A DNA stretch of 53,604 bases from Gymnopus androsaceus JB14 (Eukaryota > Basidiomycota > Agaricomycetes > Agaricales > Omphalotaceae). Every line of letters begins with the position of its first letter. Position 1 is the stretch's first letter. The stretch spans positions 1-53,604 of the forward strand of contig ML769731.1 in NCBI GenBank assembly GCA_009733575.1. The letters run 5' to 3'. A program made the position numbers and the translations under genes. Positions 32,921-45,789 of this stretch are shown in pieces. Below the pieces are notes generated by a model. The model made no database searches. It was not told the origin of the DNA and saw nothing but the letters and a program-made list of their open reading frames with translations.

Positions 32921-34926
32921 CTCGGAAGAGAAAGGCGCTGGTAGAAATTGCATTTCCTCCACATAAAGAACAGCAGTTTTGATGCAAGCAATTCGTATTG
33001 AGAGGAGCCAAGGGAATACCCACACGGCGGAGTACAGCAGCGGCAGCAGTTGTAGTAGTGGAGAAAGACCGCCCCGGCAGTGAACGTTTTCAAAAGCGTC
33101 TCGATTGAGTCTAAGATAAATCTGAAACAGGAAACTCGAGAGTCTGGAGTCGAGAATCAAGATGACCCCGGAGCTCCGCATGTTAGCGTTGGTACCTGCC
33201 TAGTGGATCGTGAGTCGTGACTTAAGGCTTTTCGAAAGATGGCTCGGCTTGCAAGACACTGGACCTCGACAGGAGTGGGCGCTGGTTCGGTTGGGGGTGA
33301 GTCGGACTCTGATAGTTGCGGAAGTTGCTTCCTCGATATGCAAAGGCTCTCCGAAGCTAGCATCCACAGATTTCTTCTTCGGTTTGTTTGAACGCTTTCC
33401 TTGTTAAAAGTTCTGCCTCGCCTCTACTTCGGAAAGCACGGGATAGATTACAGTCTCGCAGCTGCACTCCGAGAGCACGGCTTTTGAAAATGCGATTATG
33501 CTATTTAAATACAAAAACCGCAAGTCATGAACAACGACCGATTCCTAGACCGTGTTAAACTTGAGAAAGGCGATTGCAGCCTTGCCACTGCCTGAGACAA
33601 TATGGTCAGAACAGATGAAGTGCAACAGTCATGATAGATGGGCTTACTTGGTCGAATCATTTTGATGCTCTCCACGCCACTAAATAGTCGTACACATTGT
33701 CCTCGTCCGAGGATCCCGATCCAAGCATTACTAGCCCACCAACGAAAAACTTTCTCGGGTCGAGAGCATTCCAGCTGGGATTTCCTCTTGCACGTAGGAA
33801 AATCTTCCTTTCCACCGAAATGTGGCCGCTGGTCTTTATACTCGCCACTTTTGTCAAAACTAGTCGTCCACCATGCCACGGTGACTATGGAAGCTAGTGG
33901 AAACACGGAGCTGAAATATGGGGGAGGGAGGTATTCGAGAAGGTTAAGAAGGATGAAGAAGGCGCTTTAGGCGGAGTCATGACAGAGCTCGAATTGAATT
34001 CAGATGTCGGGCCTGTTCCTAGTCCTAATCCTAGCTTCCTCTCACAAAGAGTTCAAGCAGCCCAATCCCATTCCTTTGTTTCTCTTTCCTAACCTAACCC
34101 CTAGCCACTCGCGCTCGCATTTACCACAAACCATATCCTCCATATCCTCCGTCTCAATAACCAACTGTGGCTTCCATAGCCCAGTCCCAAGACAATGCAA
34201 TCCACTGGAATCGGACGTGAGCCGTCAAATGTCGACAGAGGTGTGGAGATGGAGATTGTATAGTGGGCTGGGTTTGAGCTCATAACATCCACAATGACGA
34301 TGACGGGAGGAGAGTTGGACGTCCGAGTCCCTGTTAGTAGATTGGGCTGTCGAGGTTATGGACAGAGCCATATACCCGCCGCAATACGGTACTCGCTCCC
34401 TAACCAATTTCGATCTCAATTCATCTACTGTAGACGAGCGGTAGCATCAACGGTAGATGGATGGGGGGAGGTCTACGTGAGTTGAGACCTGACGGAGGGG
34501 TAGAGGGCGGTGATTTGGCGATTTTCTTGAAGGCTCTTCTGAGGACCGAAAGCGTATGGTGACCATCAGTCTCCAGTAACTGTATCAGCGTCAATATCGC
34601 GAATCTTATTGCCCAGCGCAAAGTTGTATGGATTATTGAAAGCTGAGCAGCTTGGTTGATTCAGACTATCGTTGAATATAGCAACAGTAACAGAACTGAA
34701 AACATACCTCAGCCTAATGACCAGTCTAGTTTTAAACAAAGCATCTTGGTCCTGTAAATTTATTGAGCTCAAGTTCGAGCGTTGATCAGTTCGTTCACGA
34801 ATCGCGGAACGACGATGTATATTGTGGAGAGATTTTGGTGGTAAAAAAGATGAAAAAATGTTAATTCAAATTGGCGTTGACTGTGGTTCGGGACGGCGGA
34901 TTTGGCGCTTACATGGGCGCTTCTCT

Positions 34927-35250
34927 AATCTCTCTCGCTCTCTTCTTCTCTCTTGGTGCGTCGCGTATATATCATGGAGAATAACTCTGCTCTACTGCTC
35001 CAGAAACTCAACCTGGAACCTCACTCTTGAATCGGGGTGGAATGCTGTTTATCAGCGCCTTTGGAGTGGGTGAATCGAGTTTATCCACATGCTGCTTCCT
35101 CGTATCCATGCCGGGTCAATCACAGTGCTCACACAGGTGTTGAACGTTGAGCTTTCGAGAACGGATGTCGATAATTTGTTTGATGGGCTCATTTGGTTCG
35201 ACATCACCCAGGTTCTTGCTGATGTTTACTAACTATATATTCTACCAATG
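34927..35250. repeat. Diverged direct repeat, left copy, flanking the FAD-oxidase pseudogene
   Basis: It matches 37458-37810 over about 330 bp with many differences (anchors: CT-rich start, cttgaatcggggtgga, tgaatcgagtttatccacat, cggatgtcgataatt, gatgtttact, attctacca). The two copies lie on either side of the berberine-bridge-type pseudogene in the same orientation. They may be remnants of a tandem gene duplication (shared promoter region) or very old LTRs. Confidence 0.65.
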
Positions 35251-35736
35251 TTATCAATTTACACAGCTACGAAGGCTACATGGCTTGTTACGGTGTCCTT
35301 AATTCCAAAATTCATTGGGTATCTCGGCGTATCGCTGGTCACATTCACGCCGGTCCGCTACTATTGATGCTTGTTCGTTAGGTTGAGGTGTACTGATGTA
35401 ATTCCGATATGGTTTAGATCGCCTCTCATGTTTGACCGTAGTCTTTACATGCGCGATAGCGCGCGGTTGGATTCCCTGCGTCGGAATGAAAGGAGCTTTG
35501 AAAAGGCAGTCTTTTTTTGGTTTGGTTTTTTCGTTCGTATGCTTGCAGCTTCCGCTTGTAACATTTGACTCACCAAGGCTCCTCACAACCGCAGGGACCA
35601 GATTTTTTCAGTCCAACACTGCGTGCCCTATTTAGAGTTGATCCATTTGGCCAAGTTCTGACATTGCGACTTCAGTCCGTAATCATGCAGTACCTCATGA
35701 TTATTTAAATTATGCCCAGGCCATTGTTTCATCGCT

Positions 35737-37363
35737 TTGTCGTCCCTCCAATGTCCTCGAGCGATGGAAGGTCTTACGATTCAAGGTAAAATTCTCTCCG
35801 CAGATTCCGGCGACGCTTATACTACAGCATTGCATCGCAACTCCGAGTCTCCGACCTCTCAATCCTTCCTGCTAAATACATTATACAGCCTATTGTGTAC
35901 GAAGACATCCCACCTGTCACATTGCATACGTCACTTCTCAGTCCCCACCACTTGAAATCGCTGTCAAGGGTGGAGGAGCGCATTCGTCAACCTGCGCTAG
36001 CTCTAATGGCGTATTGTCATTGACCTCTGCAAGCTCAACAAGTTCACATTTGCCGAGGACAAGCAGTCCATCACCGTCAAAGCGCGCGCTTTGGGAAGAT
36101 GTCTATGCTCGAGCGCATGTTGATGTAGTCGGCTCTCCACTCTGGTTCGTTGGTGTCGGAGGATTCACTCTCCTCAGTGCCCAATACGAATTAGCTGTTG
36201 ATAACCTACTGAGTGCTATCGTGGTTTTGACTGATGGTCAAATTTTAAATGCTAGCCGAGATGAGGAATCGCATTTGTTTTGGGCCATTCTCGGTATGTA
36301 TGCATCCCTAGTTATCATCTCTGAATGTTCAAACGATGTACTAATGCTCCCATGACTGCGAACAGGTAGTGGTGGACAGTTTGAAATTGCAAGTCGAGTT
36401 CACATTCAAGGTACATACACGAAGCTGCTCGCATCGGATCTGGAATAACAGCAGCTGCGATGTCTCAAGATCATTACTGTCAGTATCTCCTTTAAATCTA
36501 TCAAATTATGCTTGGCTTATTGAAATCTTACAGGATTGGAAAAAGACACAAATCCCACTGAGAAAGGTGTACCATGAGCTTTACTCGCCCTGCACCTCAG
36601 TTCAAGGTAACTTCTAGTACAAGTGTTCTTTTACAGTATGGGCCAATATACTTACTTCAACTTATCTGACAGCCATCCGTTGTCATTCTTCCTACGATCT
36701 TCTATGACCATGATGGAAAATGGTCTCAGAAAGTACTTGCACTGTTCAAGGAAGGCCATGTAAAGCCAACCCTCTACAAGGTTGAGCAGGTTCCGGACAT
36801 GCTCACAGTCTCACACGTAGCAGATATCCCTCTCGGAACCACGCCTAGATTACTCTTCATCTTGCGTAACAATATTGCTCCGACTTTTTCCCTGAGCTCT
36901 TACTTGCTGTTTGGGAAAAGTAGGTAGAATATCACAGAGGGTAATGACGATGTCCGGGCATCTGCAATCATGTGGGACTTGATCAGCGCTGAAGAGTGCG
37001 TGAAGATAGGTTCTGATGAAGCCGTACTTGAGAATTGAGAAACGCATTATTTCATGGTTGTACAAGGCCAGTGAGTCACTGCCGAAGTATCCATTCGCTG
37101 TTGATTCTGATTCGAAATCCTCATCCATGCCCAAGATCTACAACAAAGACATCTGTTGACATTGTAGCGAGATTTCTTAGCTTCAGTCGTGTACTTTGTC
37201 CGGAATAGAACACTGATTGTCAGGTAGACTTGGGATGGTCTCTCAATCTCACTCAGGGGAATGAGGATCCTGAGGATGTGTTTGGGACCAACCTACATAG
37301 GTTCCGCAAAGTTGAAGGCAAAATATGACCCAAAGAAGATCTGGAGCAAGGCTTAGTTGCGTC
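35737..37363 (+). pseudogene. Berberine-bridge-type FAD-linked oxidase, multiply frameshifted
   Basis: Pieces of a BBE/FAD_binding_4 oxidase occur in order but in changing frames: MEGLTIQGKIL, KYIIQPIVYEDIPP, LEIAVKGGGAHSSTCASSNG (FAD loop), DLCKLNKFTFAEDKQSITVK, ALWEDVYARAHVDVVG, LAVDNLLSAIVVLTDGQILN, ESHLFWAI, VEFTFKVH, a stop where AFTRPAPQ would begin, PSVVILPTIFYDHDGKWS, and near 37258-37360 the C-terminal block NEDPEDVFGTN..LKAKYDPKKIW. At least four frameshifts, one nonsense codon (TGA near 36576) and a deletion in the glycine-rich GGFTL..YSxLS segment rule out a working enzyme. Such enzymes oxidise carbohydrates, alcohols or alkaloid-like compounds with bicovalent FAD. Diverged direct repeats flank it. 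Confidence 0.75.
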
Positions 37364-38740
37364 TCGAGAGCTTGTTCCACCACAAATCGAATGGTGAGCG
37401 TACTATATCATTCAGTTTCACGGTGGTTGATTAGGGGCTCTTAGATGATCTCTTATTTGATCTCTCTCTCTCTTGATGAGTCTGACGCGCCGCGTCGCAT
37501 ATACATGTTGAGCCATCGGTCAGTGGTGAATGCCTCAGCTCTATTGCCCGAGTATATTACCGACTTGCAGTCTCAATCTTGAATCGGGGTGGAGTGCTGT
37601 TTACCTGGTGAATCGAGTTTATCCACATCGCACTGTATACCATTCCATTCCTATGGCTGCCCATTCTACCCATGTCGTGTCAGTTACATTGCCCACTGTA
37701 ACTGTTGAATTTTGAACTTTCGAGAGCGGATGTCGATAATTCGTTTAGTCGGGTTTATTTGTCATACACTCAGGTGCTTGGTGATGTTTACTAGTTATAC
37801 ATTCTACCAAGCTACATAGTCGATAAGTAGTTTGAAAGAACTGAATGAGGCAAAAGCTGAGACTCATCTTCAAGACCTTGAATTGATCAATTCGGAAGGT
37901 AGTCTCGCAGCATGACCGTCGACATTGTTTCAGAGGCCCGGTCACGCATACCGGAAACAAGTAAAAGAACGCCACCACAGTCAAAGAACAACATCACTAG
38001 GATGGGTACTGAATATGCATGTTGAAAATAGCTACTAGATGCATCCATTTTCCGTCCCCTGTAGCAGCGAGTACTTCAAGGAAGATAGGTCGGTCGGGAG
38101 TTGGGGTGTCCGAGTCAGACATCAGGAGAAGGTGCAGCTAAGCAAGATTCAAGATGGTACGAGCTTTGCTAAGCGGCGTCGGTATCGCCGATGAAAAAGT
38201 TCCGAGGACCATTCGAGACAATATTCAATATTCCCAAGTAAAAACATGGCATCCATCGTTTAGCCTCCACCCTACGCATGACTTCGAAGCAGGTGAAGAT
38301 TCAATTTCGAAGTGAGCGGCTCGGGATGTGCGGAACGAATTGCGGCCAGTCAGTACGCAGTTGAAGCGTCAGAAATACCTTGAGCATTACTCTCGTCGCC
38401 AATTCCAAGGTTGCTCCATAATACTTCTGTGCCAGTTTTTCGGCAAAAAGTGCTACTAGGGCTTTAGCTGATCCAAAACGGTTTTAATGTTGAATAACAG
38501 TGTTTACATGCGAAGGCGACGCGTACGAAAGAGATGTTTCCTGGTTCGAGGAAGCCACGATTTAGTGAAAAAGGAGAGTATTTCGAGGTCCGCTGGGGAT
38601 CGGAAAGATGGTCAATGGAGAGATCAAAGATCTCGCTCAAGGAACGTTTAGAGCTCATGAGGGTACGAGAATGAGATTAGAAAGAGCCTCGAATACATAC
38701 TTCCAAAAATTCTAGGGTTAAGGTCATCTTCAGCATCCAT
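37364..38740. other. Intergenic, no gene recognised
   Basis: It includes the right copy of the flanking repeat (37458-37810). The minus-strand open frames at 37745-37984 and 38464-38658 lack motifs. Confidence 0.4.
37458..37810. repeat. Diverged direct repeat, right copy
   Basis: Partner of 34927-35250, same orientation; see the shared anchors listed there. Divergence is high, so the duplication is old. Confidence 0.65.
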
Positions 38741-40114
38741 CTACGCCTTCGCCCAGCCCTTCTCTTCTTCAGCCAAAGACAGTACTGTATCCTTCACCGA
38801 GGTCTTCCAATCAATATAATTTTCGATTCCAAGAACTTGCTTCGCCCGAGTCGTATCAATAACAGATACCGGTCCCGGGTATGGCGCCAACCCATCCCTT
38901 GCCTCCTTCGAGGGAAGCCTCTTCTTGATTTCCTCAGGCAATCCAGCATCATCAGACTCCAGATACTCTACAGCTTCTTTCCACTGGAAAGGTGCTCCAA
39001 CTAGGAACCTCTGTGGTTGATTCGCCTTGATGGTATCGGCGTGGACAGCAAGTAATGCAGCGACGTGCGCTCTCGCTGCGTCCCTGACATCACAAAAAGT
39101 TGGCGAAACAAATGGGGGGAACTTCCCTCCGAGAAGAGAGTATACAAAGCCGTTGGTGCCTAGGCTTGAAGAACTTGTAGAAGGAGGGAATCCGAGGGCG
39201 GACGGGCCATAGAGGAACGGTGGGTTGACTGCATGGGATAAGGATTTCAATTTAGCAAGTATGATCACTACCCGCACAAGAGAGTTGACATACTTGCAGC
39301 CATCTTTACTCCAGGGCTCTCTTTTACAAAGTTGAACGCTGCCTTCTCTGCAAGCTGTTTGGAAGCCACATACACGCGGAAAGTGTTGTCGGGTTGGGAT
39401 ATACCGTCCTCTCGGGTGGCGGTTGGGAGCATGTCTTCGGTATAGGTGAGACCATCGAAAGCATCATCTCTATCCACTGAGTATCGAGAAGAAATGTGAG
39501 AAGAAGTCAGACAGCCATTTTTTAGATTAATTTATGATGAGGAGAGGACGTACAGCTTTGATATATCGCTGCGATGCTACTGGTTACAACAAAATTCTTG
39601 ATCCCTGCTTTGTTAGCCTGACGGAGGACATTGAGAGTGCCTGCCACAGCGGTCTAGTGGCCATTCAGTTGAGGAGGAGAATTGATAGTACAAGATACTC
39701 ACATCAATCAACACTTCAGCAGATTCTTTTCCAGCCAAAGGGGACGCGACATGCATAACAGAACCAACGCCTAAGACGCGGTTTCAATGAGCACAAATTG
39801 ACGGGCGGAAGATACAATGGTGATTGATGTACGAACCATGCAACGCTTCCGTCAGATCGCTCGATGCGATATCGTCCAATTGGGCAAACTCGAGATTGGG
39901 ATACATTTGAGCAAGCTTGGATGAACGCAGCGCTTCGAGTCTGGCGCGACGGGCGGTTCCTCGAACGCGGAAACCTTTGCGGAGCAGCTCGACGGTAACA
40001 TGGGAGGCGAGGAAGCCTGATACACCGGTGACCTACGTAATTGGGAGTTGTTAGTGTATGTGTTCCAATGCCCTAGTAAATGGGACTTACAAGGACGAGA
40101 TGTTGACTGCTCAT
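38741..40114 (-). CDS. NAD(P)-dependent extended SDR reductase, 352 aa
   Basis: Likely aldehyde/ketone reductase of the dihydroflavonol-reductase / cinnamoyl-CoA-reductase-like SDR group (Gre2-like in fungi), cytosolic. Six exons are inferred: 40114-40091, 40032-39837, 39770-39703, 39653-39554, 39476-39294 and 39228-38741. They sum to exactly 353 codons including stop. Visible signatures: cofactor-binding VTGVSGFLASHV right after intron 1, RGTARR (basic residues that could favour NADPH), the VTSSIAAIY strand, catalytic YVASK, and the substrate-loop INPPFLYGPSA. No break is seen. It closes the run of redox genes and could act on an aldehyde or ketone intermediate of the same route. That is inference, since no product is known. 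Confidence 0.85.
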
Positions 40115-41525
40115 GATGAAAATGTTATCGATTTGGCCAAGTAGAGGTGGTTAAATGAGAACGGAGATGTTTTGAAAGAAATCCACATATCAACGACGTG
40201 CTTTATAGTAGTTTGAGAGGATTAGTACTATCCGGGATTGTTTTGAGATAGCTGAGACCGTGGCCGCAAATCGTTGGTAAGCATGTCTATTGACAATACA
40301 AAGCCTCGGGGATACTGATCAAGATTGAAAAGCTGAGGAAGCCTAAGCCTGACTATCGCCGCCTGAACCACTTTGAGTGCTTGAAAATAAACTTCGGTAG
40401 TTTTTTTTTGCAGAAATAAACGGCAAAGTTCGGGGAGGGTGTATTTCCCTGCCTGTAAGTGCTTTGATTAATTACTAAGTGATTTTTCAGGCCGATTAAA
40501 GATACATACAGCGACGTACACCCTTGCATCAGTTATTTTTCCAGCAGAAGTCTGAAGTGATAGGGATTTCACGAGCACGTCATCCAAAGAGAGAATAGCA
40601 ATGTTAAACAAAGCCTGCATCATTGTCAGATGGTAGTAATGCTCTAATGAAGAAGAGGGTTATTACAAATGCATATTTTTGAAAAATTTAAATTTACAAT
40701 AACTGTAGTCTCTACACTAACATACCGGTTCGCCGGTCACGGGTCACAGAGGGTCGAAATTTGACGTCAAAATTGACCAACGGCGAATCAATTGATGTGA
40801 CCTCCACCAAAAGTGTCCAAAAATAGCAGTTATTATTATGTGGTAGTATCTTACTTGAAGTATACGTGTACTATCCGAGAGATGGCCTGAGAATTAAGAT
40901 ACACCCCTGTACCAAGCTTTTGAATTTCACCAGCTAGCCCTCGCGTTTCTTCAGAACGATTATCGAGAAGAGGGATGGTTTGTCCAGTAAGAAGAATGTC
41001 GAGGTAAAGGCCGTAATCAAATTTTGAAATTCAAATTGAGCGCATCAACGGTAACGCGTGAACTAAGGGCAGGTTCAGTCGTAATTTTGCTCTCCAACCC
41101 CTGAACTTCCGAATACTTTGTGCAAGGTGTTGTATGTATACTGTGCAGTGAGTGCAATATATATATGTGACTGTGAGGATCTGTGATGTATGCGAGAGGA
41201 AAGGAAATATTCCAAAGCCATGCCATATTTATATATGTATATATGTGTGTGTATGTGCGAGTTGGTAAGACAGAGCGACCACGAAACCTGATAAAAGTAT
41301 GTGCGCAGAGAGAGACAGAGGATAAACGACAGTCTACAAACATAAAACGAAAACGAAAAAAACGACGGAAATAAGTACTTTAAGTAAGCTTACTCACTGT
41401 TTGGGAGCCTATAAGTGACCCGAATATGTATATAAGCAGCAAAATAAGCAAGGTGAAAGTCGGTATACAGGAAAGGTACAAGTGCAAGTGTAACTGTGGT
41501 TGCTTTTTTCGGCACACAGGAGGCG
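40115..41525. other. Intergenic with microsatellites
   Basis: No gene is recognised. A word GTCACGGGTCAC at 40733 recalls the interior of the TA-type MITE at 18537. TA/TG-rich microsatellites occur at about 41155-41260 (atatatatatgtg, tatatgtatatatgtgtgtg). The last 130 bp or so are probably the 3' untranslated region of the La-domain gene. Confidence 0.4.
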
Positions 41526-44500
41526 TCATGACCTATCCGGGGACCACAAACCGGATTCCTGACCCATAACGAACACCACGTCTTCTTCCTCTTCCTCCTC
41601 CTCCTCTTCCTCACCTTCCTCGTCATCGTCGTCAATCTCCATATCCATATCGCGTTCCCCATCCCCATCCCCATCCACTCTCACCACCGCTCCCGCTTGT
41701 CCGTTCGCTATTCCTTCCTCAACACGGACACTTACATGCCTCATCACCGCTTCCTCCACAAAGCTCCTCACCTTCGTATCCGCCGCATGATCACGACTCG
41801 TCGGAGGAAACTCGAGCTCGTTCAAGCTGATCGAGTGTGAACGCGAATGCGAATGAGGTTGAGAGTCGCTATGACTATGACTGCGACTATGACTATGACT
41901 AGTCTGCGTCTGCGTCTGCTCCTGCACCCCAGGAAGCACAAATCGCTCCCAGTCGCCTCGGTCCTTCATACGCACCATCGCTACAGCCCCCGAATTCGCT
42001 CCTGCACCGTCATCTACACCTTGCTTCACCTCGACGACGGTAGACAGGTTCAGCACGTCCCTGACGAACGACTCGTCGGTGGTAACTTGGCGGATACGGT
42101 TGAAGGAGGCGAGGAGGGGGATTGGGATCCAGCCGTGCGAGTCCATCTATGAGGAGCGCATGAGTGAACGAAACAAACATTCAACAAAACACGATACACA
42201 CCTGTTGTCTCAGAAAAAAATCCTGCGCCATATTCTGGGGACTCAAATAATACTCCAACTGCCCAAGGAGATAATACACCGTCGGGTCTACTGCGAAGGA
42301 TAATCGCGAGAGGGGTGCTGGAGCTGGGGGCTGAGCAACAGCTCCCACTCCCACTCCCACTCCTACTCCTCGTCCTGGTTCAAGTCTAGTCTGCGAATCC
42401 CAGTCAAACGGCGCGGTCGCCGCCACTGAATTCGGATTCGGCGAATTAATCGAATCTGAAGAATCTACTGGCGACGGTGCATACCCATACCCATACCCAT
42501 ATCCATATCCAGTCGGTGGAGGCATTGGCAGTGGCAGAGGTATATACGTATGCAGCCCCCTGTCCTCCCTGTCCCTGTCTCGTTCCACAGACGGAGGCGG
42601 TAGCGGTATAGGCTGGAATTGCGGCGGAGGAGAAAGAGTGAACGGTGGGGGCTGCGAAGGTTGATTATTCTGAACTTGAGGCGACAATGCTGATGCTGAT
42701 GGCGATGCTGATACTGATACTGAGCCCCGAAGAGCTCTTGGAGATGAAGAAGCAGAGAAATAGGTGTCCAACCTATCCCTATCCCTATCTCGGTCTCTAT
42801 CTCTCCCTCCTCGGTCATGCTCCTTCTCCCGTTCCCTATCATACCCATACCCATACCCATACGAGCCATACACTCCGCCTCCAGCTCCTCGTCTAAACCC
42901 TCCGCGTCCGACTCTCCCGAATCCCCGTCCACGTCGAGGCGTGTATCCCCCTCGGTCTCGGTCTCCCCATCGTTCTCCTACTCCTGCTCCTGCCCCCGCC
43001 CCACTTGCTCCATACCCTCGTTCTCGTTCCTGTTCTCTATACGCATACGGATTATTATACGAATACGTATAATCACCTCGTCCGTTCCTATTATTATGCC
43101 GCCCGTTGCTATAAAACGAATGAGGCGCGGCACCTGAACCTGAACCTGAACCTACGTCCGCGGAGGAACGCTGCGCCTGCACCTCGAAATCTCTCGGACT
43201 CGGGGATACCAACGAATCCGAGACCGTCTCGGGATTGGAAAGCCCATCCCCATCCCCATGCATCCGATGAGAAACAATCTCCCTCCCTCTACCACTCACA
43301 CTCTTGACCCCAAACCCATACCCAAAATCACGTACTTGCCATTCCGATTCATTGCTATCCCCATTCCCATTCCCCGCATCGGTGTCAGCGGAAGCATTGG
43401 CGTCGCCATTCTGCACAACCACCGGGTTTATCCCCGTATTCTGCGTCTGCATATGACGCGCATGTAAGCGCGGGATGAAGTTTGGAGGCTCCTTCGATGA
43501 CAAGGAGGATGAGGACGACGATATAGGGAGGGAATGGGTTAGGGGGGAATTATTCAAGTTATTCGATGGTGTGGATGATATTGGTATTAGGGAGGGATTC
43601 GGCATAGGCATAGGCAGTGGAGTGAGACTTGGTATAGAGACTGGAACTGAGACTGGATCTTTCTGTTCCTCCTCATCAAACCAGCCAAACTTCCATTTAC
43701 TCCGCCCTATCACCTCCTCGTCTTCCTCGATTCCCGTAAAATCTACAATCTCCCCCTCTGACGACGATGACGAAGATGCCGACCAAGACCTCATCATAAC
43801 GCCCCCAATGCGCTTCTCCTGCTTCTTCCAACTCTCGATGCTCTTTCTTCTCTGTCTCGGCTTCGGCCTCGCCGCTCCTATCCCATCCAATCCCACAGAA
43901 AACAACGCGTACGGCAGCGAGGATGACACCAACGACGGGTCCAACTCCAAATCCAAACTTCCAAAAAGCACTCTCGTCCCTCTCCCACTCCCACTGGTAT
44001 CTGCATTTGTTGTCCCTGGTATCGGTATCGGTGCATCGGGAGTCAATGTACCGATGGGCGGGGGCGCATATGCATACGAATAAGAATACGGATACGGATA
44101 CGGGTACCCATACCCATAGTACCCATACGTAGGTACAGGTCCAGCACCTGGAGATAGAGCCCCATTCGAAGGGTAAAATGAACTACTACTAGAGTTCGAG
44201 GTCGACAGATCCGGTTCCTGGTATGGGTGAGGATATGGATAGGGATATGGATACGGGTAGGATTCATAGGGATTGGGTCCATTGAGATTGGCATTGGGAG
44301 GGGTAGGATCAGGATATGACTCGTACTCGTATGAATGGGTTTGGGTTTGAAGATGGAGATGTGGATGTGGATGTGGGGGAGAATGCGTATGCGTGTGCGG
44401 TATCGAGTTCAGGACCGTGGACTCTTGATCGGCTGGATTTGGTTCTGGTTCTGGTTCTGGTTCTGATTCCGGGAGGGTATCATGGTCATGGTCATGATTG

Positions 44501-45789
44501 TGATCATGATTTGAAGGAGATATGGACGCGGATGATGATGATGATCCCGGTGTCGCCATCGTTGTTGTACTCGACTTGGGCTCCTGCGCCTGCTCCTGCT
44601 CCGGTTCCCGCACCGGTTCCCGCACCTGACTCCTCCTCTGCTCCTGCTCCTTCTCCTTCTCTTGCTGCTGCCGCTGTTGTTGAATCTGCACCTGGACCGG
44701 AAACACTGAAAGCGATGGCGGTAGCGGTAGCGATGGCCATGGGTCGTGGAATGGTAATGGTAACGGTAATGTGGAAGAGGAAGAGATTTCCGACGCTCCT
44801 TGTGCAGTGACACTCGGCGCACGACTGTGTATTCTGCTATGTGGAGTAGCCCTCATTATCGAAGACTCCCGCGACTGCGATTGTGAAGACCGAGATCGCG
44901 ATTGTGATTGTGATTTGGATTTCGTTTTACTACTACTCTTCCCTTGGCGTTCTCGCTCTCGTCGCGCAGCATCTGCAGCAGCTAAAAGCTCTTCGGCGGG
45001 TATTGGGACCCATCGGGATTTCGATTTCGTCGTGGATGTCGATGTAGTTGGGTTGGGTTGTGGGATTTCGGGTTCTGTATTATACGGGTGTCAAACGACA
45101 AAGAAGAAAAAAAATACCAAGCAGTACCCACCTTTGCCTTTTCCCTTGCTTTGTTGTGGTTGTGGCCAACTAATACTATCCTGCACTGGCCGCACTTTGA
45201 CGACAAATGGATCGTCGTCGTTTTCACCTTCGTTGGCGTTGGCGGAGGCAGAGGCGTTATTTATGACCTCTGCCTGCTGCTGCTGTGGCGGTCGCTTTAT
45301 TTTTGCTGCATCAGCCATCCTACTAGATCTAACCTGCCAAACATTCACTGCTGGTGGTGCTGGAGCTGCTGGCTTCTGCTCCTTTTCGTCCCTGCCATTC
45401 GCACCGCTTCCGCCTCTCTTCCCCAGCTCATTCCCATCCAACAAATCACACTCCTCCGTTTCTGCCTCCGCATCCACAATCACACTCGAATTCGAAGTCG
45501 TGGGCGCTGAGCTCGTACTAGCGCTAGTACTATTCAAAGATGAATTCGAAATGCTGCTACTAATGCTGATGCTCGCGCTGGCATTGGATGAATACCCATG
45601 GCCAGCGGTACTAGCTCCATTAGAATTTCGATTGGGATTGGGATTATTCGACGATGCCGATGCACGATGAGAAACCGAAGGAACTGGATGATGGGATATA
45701 GCTATAGGTGACTTGATATTCTGCGCTTTTTTGGCTAGGTCGGCGTAGGAGAGTATAGAAGGCGGAGGGGCTGTCAATGTGGGTGACAT
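41526..45789 (-). CDS. LARP/Sro9-type La-domain RNA-binding protein, 1383 aa
   Basis: Predicted cytoplasmic mRNA-binding protein that influences translation or mRNA stability. Three exons (45789-45132, 45074-42202, 42146-41526; introns of 57 and 55 bp) sum to exactly 1384 codons including stop. The La motif (winged helix) spans about residues 1150-1235 across intron 2: TVYYLLGQLEYYLSPQNMAQ, DFFLRQQ, then MDSHGWIPIPLLASFNRIR and a VLNLSTVVEV end. Most of the rest is low complexity: Ser/Asn-rich near the start, PYPYPYPY and YGYGYGYG runs, Pro/Gln stretches, an RGRGFGRVGRGGFRRG box near residue 940, and RDRDRDRD. A C-terminal tail of Asp/Glu follows the La domain. The family normally has one La motif in a long disordered chain, so the architecture fits. 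Long open frames on the opposite strand are by-products of the repetitive codons. Confidence 0.9.

Larger units (their letters stand above)
31039..34926. other. Gene-poor stretch with a tRNA relic and short repeats
   Basis: No gene is recognised with confidence. Open frames at 31167-31541 (-), 31300-31515 (+) and 33505-33906 (-) have no named motif. The last has overlapping frames with protein-like composition near 33657-33857 (VERKIFLRARGNPSWNALDP) that may be part of a real but broken gene. A tRNA-like relic lies at 31970-32069 and CAACGTTCA repeats at 32699-32920. Confidence 0.4.

Noticed and set aside
35205..35224. A TTGCTGATG word resembling the CATCAGC MITE terminus, also near 51315
   Set aside because: The surrounding bases belong to other sequences (the flanking repeat; the copia leader), and no partner end or palindromic core is present. 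Chance matches.
44771..45670. A 299-codon open frame on the plus strand opposite the La-domain gene, and similar ones at 43475-44083 and 44316-44810
   Set aside because: They are antisense to a well-supported coding exon and made of reversed low-complexity codons (Ser, Leu, Val, Asp, Cys runs). Long antisense frames are expected from such repetitive codons, and no domain is visible.
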